Of a stretch of DNA of 5,152 bases, positions 1 to 5,152 are shown one piece after another. A program made the position numbers and the translations under genes. Source of the DNA: Bacteroidota bacterium. GTDB taxonomy: Bacteria; Bacteroidota; Ignavibacteria; UBA10030. Under the pieces are notes generated by a model. That model did not search any database. It saw only the letters and a list, made by a program, of their open reading frames with translations, and was not told where the DNA came from. How positions within the stretch are numbered: position 1 is the first letter of the stretch; every line of letters starts with the position of its first letter. The stretch spans positions 1-5,152 of the forward strand of contig JALONE010000111.1 of assembly GCA_025455125.1 (NCBI GenBank). Reading direction: 5' to 3'.

Positions 1-936
1 TTTGGTAGCGTCGCTCCGCCGAAGACGCTGGTCCTCAACGAGTTCATGTTCGATGTCGCAGCGGACAATGCGGGGACGCCAGAGCTCGAGGGAGATGCGA
101 ACGGCGACGGCGTACGGAGTCCGCGTGGCGATGAATTCATCGAGATCGTCAATACTGGTGCTGTGTCCGCATCGCTCGGAGGGTATCAGATCCTTGAACG
201 GGGACTGCTCCCGGTGTTCACCTTCCCCGATACTGCGGTTCTGCACCCCGGGCAATACGCCGTGGTCTTTGGCGGCGTCGGCCCAGCGGGATTCGGCACA
301 CAACTCCCCGCTGCTGCGCAATATTATGCCGCGAAGCCGGGGCAAGCAGATTCCGGGTTCTCTTCCTCTGCATCCCGAACGAACTACATCGGGTCCGGAG
401 ACAACATCATCTTCTTCGATCCTCGGTCCAATGTCGTCTTCGGTGAGGTATTCTGGGGTTCTGGAGTTCAAGAGACGCTCGAAGGCCAGAAGCTCCTTGC
501 ACCGTACACATTCCTCGGAGACAGCATCGCGGGCGCGATCGGTCAGTCTGTGACGCGAAACCCCGACGTGACAGGGAAGTGGACAAGATCGATGAGTTAT
601 GTGACTGCGCCGTACACGCCAGGTGCCCCCTCAGTCGTAACTGGCGTGGGAGAAGATGTGGCTGCGTTGCCGGAAGCGTTCGAGTTGGAGCAGAATTATC
701 CGAATCCGTTCAATCCAACAACCAATTTCGGATTTCGGATTGCGGATTTCGGATTTGTGCGAGTTTCCGTATTTGATCTCCTTGGTCGTGAAGTTGCAGT
801 TTTGGTGGATGGAGAGCTGATGCCGGGACGGCATGTGGTACGTTGGGATGCGTCCGAAATGCCAAGCGGGGTCTACGTCTACACGATGACGGTTGGCACG
901 GAGCGTCACATACGTCGGATGCTCCTTCTCAAATAG
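1..936 (+). CDS. Lamin-tail-domain protein with C-terminal T9SS type A sorting domain (5' end outside window)
   Basis: The reading frame is open from base 1 and ends at TAG 934-936, giving 311 residues. An ATG at 46 lies inside the conserved LVLNEFM strand of the domain, so it is not the real start; the gene begins upstream. Residues about 11-206 look like a lamin tail domain (LTD), an Ig-like beta fold of secreted bacterial proteins: LVLNEFM, then an acidic DANGDG loop, then DEFIEIVNTG and LGGYQI, closing with YTPGAPS. A short linker leads to a type IX sorting domain at about 222-311 with NYPNPFNPTT, VFDLLGREVAVLVDG, PSGVYVYTM and terminal RRMLLLK. In known T9SS cargo this domain directs passage through the outer membrane and is usually cleaved, leaving protein secreted or anchored. 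The product is therefore probably extracellular. Its own activity is unknown; a catalytic domain such as a nuclease or protease could lie in the missing N-terminal part. It is followed six bases later by the racemase-like gene. Confidence 0.9.
   Translation, partial: FGSVAPPKTLVLNEFMFDVAADNAGTPELEGDANGDGVRSPRGDEFIEIVNTGAVSASLGGYQILERGLLPVFTFPDTAVLHPGQYAVVFGGVGPAGFGTQLPAAAQYYAAKPGQADSGFSSSASRTNYIGSGDNIIFFDPRSNVVFGEVFWGSGVQETLEGQKLLAPYTFLGDSIAGAIGQSVTRNPDVTGKWTRSMSYVTAPYTPGAPSVVTGVGEDVAALPEAFELEQNYPNPFNPTTNFGFRIADFGFVRVSVFDLLGREVAVLVDGELMPGRHVVRWDASEMPSGVYVYTMTVGTERHIRRMLLLK
664..933 (+). other. T9SS type A (Por) C-terminal sorting domain
   Basis: This segment encodes the last 90 residues of the first gene. 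It carries the recognisable family pattern: an ELEQNYPNPFNPTT start, a hydrophobic beta strand, VFDLLGREV, a GRHVVRWDAS strand, PSGVYVYTM and a basic end with RRMLLLK. In Bacteroidota, Ignavibacteriota and relatives, such domains are recognised by the type IX translocon. Length and motif order are typical, so the domain appears complete. Its presence implies that the host encodes a T9SS elsewhere. The first strand after NPTT is made of a DNA heptad repeat, described separately. Confidence 0.9.
724..758 (+). repeat. Five-unit 7-base tandem repeat (GATTTCG-like) inside the sorting-domain coding sequence
   Basis: Reading in sevens from base 724 gives AATTTCG, GATTTCG, GATTGCG, GATTTCG and GATTTGT: two exact copies of GATTTCG and three units with one or two changes. 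Because 7 is not divisible by 3, three units encode a seven-residue period, here NFGFRIADFGF. From memory, similar arrays, translated as FGFRISDFGF forward or KSEIRNPKSEI in reverse, recur in intergenic regions of Ignavibacteria-like and some other genomes. Here the array sits in frame in a conserved protein domain without lengthening it. Whether it is a domesticated mobile repeat or the source of one cannot be decided from this copy. Confidence 0.75.
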
Positions 937-942
937 GGATTC

Positions 943-1020
943 ATGAAACGAAGGAAGTGGTTCGTTGCCATGAGCTGGTACGCAGGTCTGTTTATCTTGG
1001 TTTCTGGCGTGGCGGTGGCC
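943..1020 (+). other. Predicted Sec signal peptide of the racemase-like protein
   Basis: The first 26 codons give a basic N-terminus (MKRRK), an uninterrupted apolar stretch including AGLFILVSG, and small residues A-V-A before a likely cleavage between Ala26 and Met27. This is the three-part layout of a type I signal peptide. There is no lipobox cysteine, so a soluble periplasmic product is expected. Were it uncleaved, it would act as a single N-terminal membrane anchor. Cytoplasmic MurI enzymes begin only a few residues before the DSG motif, so this leader plus a linker of about 24 residues is an addition. Confidence 0.8.
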
Positions 1021-1971
1021 ATGTCGCCGGATGAACAGGATCAGCGACTTGCAGCTTTGCGCGCACAGGATTCCATCACCGTCCTCGTGATCGATTCCGG
1101 TCTTGGCGGACTTTCGGTGAGCGCGAGCATCGATCATCGCGCACAGCGTTCTTCGTGTCATCGTTCGATCGACCTGGTCTTCGCCAACGCGCTCCCCGAC
1201 GCCGCACGAGGGTACAACACGATGTCGTCGATGGACGAGAAGGCGGCGGTGTTCTCCGAGGCCTTGCGCGGGATGACCGCGATGGTCCATCCGGACGTCA
1301 TTCTGATCGCCTGCAATACGCTCTCGGTTGTGTATCCGCATACGGCGTTCGCGCGGACAACCGAGATTCCGGTCGTCGGCATTGTCGACATCGGCGTGAA
1401 ATTCATGGCGGATCGCCTTCGACAAGAGAAGGACGCAATCCTCGTTCTGTTCGGAACAGAGACGACTATCGGTGAAGACTCGCATCGCGTCGGTCTCCGA
1501 AAGGAGGGCATCGCCGAAGACCAAATGACGACGCAGGCGTGTCCCGACCTGGCCGGAGAGATCCAGAGCGATCCGGACGGAGACGTCGCGAGGACGATGA
1601 TCGATCTGTATGCGGCAGAAGCGGCAGGGACGATATCACGCAGGACGTCGAAAACGCTCGTCGGGCTTTGTTGCACACACTACGGATATGTCGCCGACCG
1701 TTTCGCTGAGGCGATGCGGTCGTCCGCAGGAGGCGTCGTAGAGATCCTGGATCCGAATGAACGAATGGCGGACGTCCTTTTTCCCGCCGGATGCGAGACG
1801 CGCTTCACAAACACGAAGGTGACGCAGCGCGTGCTCTCGAGAGTGCGCTTCTCGGATGCGGAGATCACGGCGATTGCGCGGCTTGTGGAATCGAAATCGC
1901 AAGGCAGTGCGAACGCTCTTCGAATGTATCAACACACGCCAGATCTGTTTGGCATCAAGAACGGTCCATAA
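943..1971 (+). CDS. Exported Asp/Glu racemase superfamily protein (glutamate racemase MurI-like)
   Basis: The 342-residue product has the ordered motifs of the cofactor-independent Asp/Glu racemase superfamily, closest to MurI: IDSGLGGLSV at 50-59, ACNTLS at 123-128, VVGIVD at 144-149, GTETTI at 171-176 and CCTHY at 243-247. The two catalytic cysteines would be Cys124 and Cys244, with Asp51 and His246 as supporting residues. In MurI these interconvert L- and D-glutamate for peptidoglycan in the cytoplasm. Here residues 1-26 form a classic Sec signal peptide (basic KRRK, hydrophobic core, AVA cleavage site), pointing to the periplasm. The canonical YxGD and PYG substrate motifs are not recognisable; the matching stretch reads LVFANALPDAARGYN. 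The start at 943 leaves a 6-base gap after the previous stop and includes the signal peptide; an AGGG at 935-938 is a weak ribosome site. An ATG at 1021 could give a leaderless form. Superfamily assignment is firm, while substrate and even racemase activity are uncertain. Confidence 0.87.
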   Translation: MKRRKWFVAMSWYAGLFILVSGVAVAMSPDEQDQRLAALRAQDSITVLVIDSGLGGLSVSASIDHRAQRSSCHRSIDLVFANALPDAARGYNTMSSMDEKAAVFSEALRGMTAMVHPDVILIACNTLSVVYPHTAFARTTEIPVVGIVDIGVKFMADRLRQEKDAILVLFGTETTIGEDSHRVGLRKEGIAEDQMTTQACPDLAGEIQSDPDGDVARTMIDLYAAEAAGTISRRTSKTLVGLCCTHYGYVADRFAEAMRSSAGGVVEILDPNERMADVLFPAGCETRFTNTKVTQRVLSRVRFSDAEITAIARLVESKSQGSANALRMYQHTPDLFGIKNGP

Positions 1972-1983
1972 TTCCTGAACCCT

Positions 1984-3825
1984 ATGAAACCCATCCATCG
2001 ATTATCCCTAGTTGGGCTCATCGTCGCGGCGTCCGTCGCGATCATGCTCGTCTCCTGCAATGTGCTGGAGCTTGATGAAGGGCCCGGCAATCTCTACCAA
2101 CCGGCGGGGGGATACTTTTACGTCCTCGACCGCACTTCCGTCTCGATCATCCAGTTCGATGCGCAGATGCGCGAGCTGCGTCGCTGGGATCCCCGGCCGA
2201 TCACGAACGACGAGAGCCTGCAGGGCATCGCGTTCGACGGCACATACCTGTGGATCTCCGCGGCGGGGAACTCTGATCGGATCTACCAACTGGATACGGG
2301 GGGGGATTCGCTCGTTGCCGTCAATGTGTTCGATGCACCTCCGAGCAGGCAGGGGACGACCCGAGACATCGCATGGGATGGTTCAAGTTTGTGGAGCCTG
2401 AACAGCGGATCGTCCACCTACCAAACGCCTCCGACGCTGTACAAGCTCAATCCTGCAGACGGCTCCATCCTTGCTCAGTTCGTTCTTCCGTCCCCGGAAC
2501 CGCGAGGTCTGACGTATGTCGGTCCAAACGGCGACGCGTACGGTCGCGGAGCAGAGGTCGGTCTTTACTACACCGATGTCACCAACAACCGTGTGTACAA
2601 ATTTCGAACGGAGCGTTCGCAGTTCGATACCGCCTTTGCGGCGCCGATCCCGCCTCGCGGGACTTCCTACATCTTCCCGGTCGGGATCGCGTTCGACGGC
2701 AAGAATTTCTGGATGGTGAACAGCAGCAACACGGCAGATCATTTGCACAAACTTTCCTATAACGGACGGGAGGAACAGCGGCTGGATCTTCCGTTCGGCC
2801 AACCGGGGCCGATCGCATGGACACCGACGGATGCGCGCGTCGTCGTTCCCTTGACGCTCACGGCGGTCGTCCCGAATTCGGCGATGCGTGGCGTCAGCGT
2901 CCAGGTCGACCTGTACGGCTCAGGATTCCGTCCCGGGCCTTCGCTCACCGTCGATTTCGGATCGGGCGTTGCGACGATCGCGACACAATTCCTGACCCCC
3001 GGACAATTGCGCTGCGACATCAGCGTTGCCAACGATGCCGCATACGCAAAACGGAACATCACACTGACCAATGGCGACGGTCGCGTGCTCGTTGCGGACA
3101 CGGCCTTCGCGGTGACACCGGTGCCGCCGCTCCCCGGTCATCTCTACCTCGCTGATCAACAGAGCGGCGGATATGTGATCCACAAGATCCGCGCGGCGGA
3201 TACGCTCTTGATCAGATCGTGGCCGACAACGAGCGTTTCTTCCGGAAGCCCGCAGGGCGTTGCATTCGACGGCACGAATCTCTGGCTCTGCGCATCGGGA
3301 ACGGACAAGCGGTTGTACAAGCTTGATACGACCGCAACGCTTGCGGCGCTCAGTGCGATCTCCGCACCGCCGACAGCAGGAACGCTTCGCGGCATCGTCT
3401 GGGATGCCGGCTCGATCTGGCTGGCAGTGAGTGGGACCGGGAGCGCGAGGATCTACAAACTGAATCCGACGACCGGAGCGGTGCTGGATTCTGTCAACAC
3501 GCCTGGAGCCGAACCGCGCGGAATTGCGGTCGTTGCGGGCACTCTTTACTGCAACGACACTTCTCTCGACAGTGTGTTTGCGTACAATCCCGCCAACGCG
3601 ACGTGGAGCGGCGTATTCGCGACGCCAACGCCGCCGGGAGGAACGACATCCAATCGATTTGCGACCGGGCTTGCGTGGGATGGGAGCAATTTCTGGATCG
3701 CGAACAGCACGGGGAATTTTGACCATGTCTTCCGAATGACCCCGACAGGTATCGTTCTGCAGTACTTCTCTTCCCCGAATATCGGGAATGCACAACTCAC
3801 TGGACTTGTCTACACACCAAATTGA
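1984..3825 (+). CDS. Lipoprotein with two beta-propeller-like repeat blocks flanking an IPT/TIG-like domain
   Basis: The 613-residue product starts with a lipoprotein signal: basic start, hydrophobic core and lipobox LVSC with Cys25, followed by Asn26. It should be lipidated and exported to the envelope; the mature end (NVLELDEGPGN) is acidic, which may favour the outer membrane or surface. Residues about 43-281 contain repeats of the form GIAFDGxxLWI...RIYQLD, typical of beta-propeller blades of the SMP-30/NHL/WD-like type. Residues about 289-378 look like an IPT/TIG Ig-like fold (TAVVPNSAMRG, VDLYGSGF, FGSGVATI, ITLTNGDG). Residues about 386-613 repeat the first block. Such proteins usually bind ligands or partners rather than catalyse, but no ligand is evident and no catalytic motif is seen. 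Start at ATG 1984, 12 bases after the racemase stop, has no clear Shine-Dalgarno sequence but is the only start giving the intact lipoprotein signal. The next gene begins at its stop codon. Confidence 0.87.
   Translation: MKPIHRLSLVGLIVAASVAIMLVSCNVLELDEGPGNLYQPAGGYFYVLDRTSVSIIQFDAQMRELRRWDPRPITNDESLQGIAFDGTYLWISAAGNSDRIYQLDTGGDSLVAVNVFDAPPSRQGTTRDIAWDGSSLWSLNSGSSTYQTPPTLYKLNPADGSILAQFVLPSPEPRGLTYVGPNGDAYGRGAEVGLYYTDVTNNRVYKFRTERSQFDTAFAAPIPPRGTSYIFPVGIAFDGKNFWMVNSSNTADHLHKLSYNGREEQRLDLPFGQPGPIAWTPTDARVVVPLTLTAVVPNSAMRGVSVQVDLYGSGFRPGPSLTVDFGSGVATIATQFLTPGQLRCDISVANDAAYAKRNITLTNGDGRVLVADTAFAVTPVPPLPGHLYLADQQSGGYVIHKIRAADTLLIRSWPTTSVSSGSPQGVAFDGTNLWLCASGTDKRLYKLDTTATLAALSAISAPPTAGTLRGIVWDAGSIWLAVSGTGSARIYKLNPTTGAVLDSVNTPGAEPRGIAVVAGTLYCNDTSLDSVFAYNPANATWSGVFATPTPPGGTTSNRFATGLAWDGSNFWIANSTGNFDHVFRMTPTGIVLQYFSSPNIGNAQLTGLVYTPN
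2110..3822 (+). repeat. Internal protein-level duplication: two four-repeat propeller blocks (2110-2826 and 3139-3822)
   Basis: The two halves align repeat for repeat. Block one has GIAFDGTYLWI/RIYQLD, IAWDGSSLW/LYKLNPADG, GLTYV/LYYTDVTNNRVYKF and GIAFDGKNFWMVNSS/HLHKL, ending in PIAWTP. Block two has GVAFDGTNLWL/RLYKLD, GIVWDAGSIWL/RIYKLNPTTG, GIAVVAGTLYCNDTSLDSVFAY and GLAWDGSNFWIANST/HVFRM, ending in GLVYTPN. Matching order, including the atypical third repeat and the short terminal strand, favours duplication of a whole block rather than successive blade additions. DNA-level identity is visibly lower than the protein pattern, so the event is old. Confidence 0.8.
2848..3117 (+). other. IPT/TIG-like immunoglobulin-fold domain between the two propeller blocks
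   Basis: Residues about 289-378 of the lipoprotein break the propeller pattern and show the signature of IPT/TIG folds: a VVPNSAMRG start (compare the family's P-x-x-G pattern), VQVDLYGSGFRPG, a VDFGSGVATI strand, QLRCDISVANDA and a closing NITLTNGDGRVLVADTAFAV. In bacterial surface proteins such domains act as spacers or binding modules. The assignment rests on motif order alone. Confidence 0.65.
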
Positions 3826-3827
3826 GC

Positions 3828-5120
3828 ATGCACATGAACCGCGATACGGTCACAACACGCCGCCTTGTCTTCCTCCTGATCGCATGGTTGATCGGACCGA
3901 CGATGGCATTGGCGCAGTTCTCGATGGAAGGAGACTTCCGCGTTCGATGGTACAGCGACTCATTCCAGGAAGCCGTGGATAGCCGGGCGAAGGAGAGTTA
4001 TATGCGCTACCTCGCACGCATTCGGGCAAAGACGAAGGCAGGAGAAAACACGATCTTTGCCGCCGAATTGATCTCTCTGATCGACAATCCCGGTCAACCG
4101 GTACGGAATATCGCAGGGACAGGCCCGATGCGCTTCGGCGTCAGTCAGCTGTACGCGGAGATCACCGAGCCTGATTTCCTCATCTTCGATGTCGTTCGGA
4201 TGCGGCTGGGGCGTCAGCAGTTCCCGATCGGGAACGGGCTCTCGTGGGGAGAGTCGTATTACATGCTGAACAAGTTCGACGGTCTTCGTCTCGACTTTCT
4301 GTATGACCCGCTCACGCTGTCACTGTTCGGTGCGATCACAGGTCAGAATCTCAGTCCGAGCGGTCTGTATCCCGATCCCGGCTCTGACCAGATCTATGCG
4401 GCCCGGCTTGGATCGACCGTTATGGATCAGAGCGTGATGGCTTACGGCATTCTCCAGCGGCCGCGCGGAACGTACAACGACACATACGTCCTCGGTGTGG
4501 GTGCGAACGGCGAGATCGGTCTGCGGGATCTGACCTATTTCGCAGAAGGGGCGTATCAGCAATTCAAGCAACCGCCGGGATTCCCCGAGAAGGGAGGCAT
4601 CGGGTACATGGCGGGCATCAGTTACCGATGGGGGATGGGGCCGTTCCGGTCCATCAAGGTGGAAACGCGGTATGCCGCATACGAAGGGGACGATGCAACC
4701 ACATCGACGATTGAGCAATTCAGCCCGCCGCATCCGAGCTGGTTCTGGGGTTCGCGGTCCGGATACGTGGACGGCGAGATCGGGGGAGATTATCCGCACA
4801 ACACGCTCGTCGCCGAAGGAAGTCGCATTTGGTACACGCGCTTCTACGTCATCCCACGTGCGATCCCGAAACTGCGCATCCAGTTCCAGTACGTGAAGGT
4901 CGGCGAATACGTCGACAACGACGGCGTGAACAGCATGGACGATGAGATTTCCGCGCGCCTCTATTATGCGCTTTCAACGCAGTCGCAACTGCAGCTCCGA
5001 TTCTCCCGTGTCATGCCGAACGCGGCAGACCGCGATCTGGATGGCGGGGGGGTGATCACATCCAGTGAGGACCGGATCTACATCAACAGCTTGATGCTCG
5101 AATGGCAGCTTTCATTCTGA
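3828..5120 (+). CDS. Outer-membrane beta-barrel porin, alginate-export (AlgE-like) family type
   Basis: The product is 430 residues from ATG 3828. A signal peptide ends at ALA before Gln30, and the mature protein is made of alternating amphipathic strands, many ending in aromatic residues, finishing in WQLSF. A C-terminal Phe is the usual BAM recognition end of outer-membrane barrels. The stretch RMRLGRQQFPIGNGLSWGESYYML followed by FDGLRLDF (about 124-157) resembles the conserved core of the alginate-export porin family, as does the late DEISARLYYAL strand. That family forms 16-18-stranded channels for anionic polysaccharide or other solutes; the substrate here is not identifiable. Start choice: TTG 3822 overlaps the upstream TGA, and ATGs lie at 3828 and 3834. 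All retain the signal peptide and none has a good ribosome site, so 3828 is a compromise. Near-overlap with the lipoprotein gene suggests translational coupling and a joint role at the outer membrane. Confidence 0.82.
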   Translation: MHMNRDTVTTRRLVFLLIAWLIGPTMALAQFSMEGDFRVRWYSDSFQEAVDSRAKESYMRYLARIRAKTKAGENTIFAAELISLIDNPGQPVRNIAGTGPMRFGVSQLYAEITEPDFLIFDVVRMRLGRQQFPIGNGLSWGESYYMLNKFDGLRLDFLYDPLTLSLFGAITGQNLSPSGLYPDPGSDQIYAARLGSTVMDQSVMAYGILQRPRGTYNDTYVLGVGANGEIGLRDLTYFAEGAYQQFKQPPGFPEKGGIGYMAGISYRWGMGPFRSIKVETRYAAYEGDDATTSTIEQFSPPHPSWFWGSRSGYVDGEIGGDYPHNTLVAEGSRIWYTRFYVIPRAIPKLRIQFQYVKVGEYVDNDGVNSMDDEISARLYYALSTQSQLQLRFSRVMPNAADRDLDGGGVITSSEDRIYINSLMLEWQLSF

Positions 5121-5130
5121 TGCGATCGCT

Positions 5131-5152
5131 ATGATCAAGAAATGCTCGGCGT
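5131..5152 (+). CDS. Possible start of the next gene, cut by the window edge
   Basis: An ATG ten bases after the porin stop opens a frame reading MIKKCSA to the end of the window. The basic start would fit another exported protein, and the spacing matches the rest of the cluster. Only seven codons are visible and no ribosome site is evident, so this could be chance. Confidence 0.3.

Noticed and set aside
2..553. Plus-strand open frame of 183 codons in a second frame at the window start
   Set aside because: It is rich in Ser and Arg with no recognisable motif and overlaps the LTD domain, whose frame clearly encodes conserved motifs.
724..758. Heptad array as a CRISPR or insertion-sequence end
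   Set aside because: Units are 7 bases without spacers, there are no flanking inverted repeats or target duplications, and the reading frame continues through it.
631..1524. Long minus-strand open frame of 297 codons
   Set aside because: It lies opposite two well-supported genes with recognisable domains. Its translation is rich in Arg, His and Asp with no domain pattern, as expected for the antisense of GC-rich coding DNA.
937..1983. Promoters or terminators in the gaps 937-942 and 1972-1983
   Set aside because: The gaps are 6 and 12 bases, with no hairpin and no -35/-10 or Bacteroidota-type TAnnTTTG element that I could see.
2920..3795. Long minus-strand open frame of 291 codons
   Set aside because: It is antisense to the lipoprotein gene, is Arg-rich and low in complexity, and has no domain or plausible start context.
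5122..5129. GCGATCGC palindrome just after the porin stop
   Set aside because: It is only eight bases, sits in GC-rich DNA full of GATCG words, and has no stem long enough for a terminator and no T-run after it.

Overview
The window looks like a piece of a GC-rich genome from the FCB group of bacteria (the Bacteroidota, Chlorobiota and Ignavibacteriota side, possibly an Ignavibacteria- or Kapabacteria-like lineage). The main pointer is the C-terminal NYPNPFNPTT / DLLGREV / SGVYVY / MLLLK domain of the first gene, the type IX secretion system (T9SS) type A sorting domain common there. A heptad 'GATTTCG' repeat also seen in such genomes and the near absence of Shine-Dalgarno sequences fit. The phylum is an inference; no marker gene is present.

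Layout: the window is almost entirely coding and all genes are on the + strand. (1) 1-936, the 3' end of a lamin-tail-domain (LTD) protein with a T9SS sorting domain. (2) 943-1971, an Asp/Glu racemase superfamily (MurI-like) protein that unusually begins with a Sec signal peptide. (3) 1984-3825, a lipoprotein built of two homologous blocks of beta-propeller-type repeats around a central IPT/TIG-like immunoglobulin fold. (4) 3828-5120, an outer-membrane beta-barrel resembling the alginate-export porin family. A fifth gene may start at 5131 and run off the edge. Gaps are 6, 12, about 2 and about 10 bases. I see no promoter or terminator between genes, so this is probably one operon transcribed from upstream of the window.

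The common theme is the cell envelope. Each of the four proteins carries a different export signal: T9SS cargo (secreted or surface-attached), soluble periplasmic enzyme, lipoprotein and outer-membrane barrel. No substrate can be named from sequence. The most unusual member is the exported racemase homologue, which keeps both catalytic cysteine motifs but lacks a recognisable PYG substrate motif. A co-transcribed exported racemase, surface propeller lipoprotein and porin is the best candidate here for an undescribed system, but the functional link is inferred only from tight co-orientation and shared destination.
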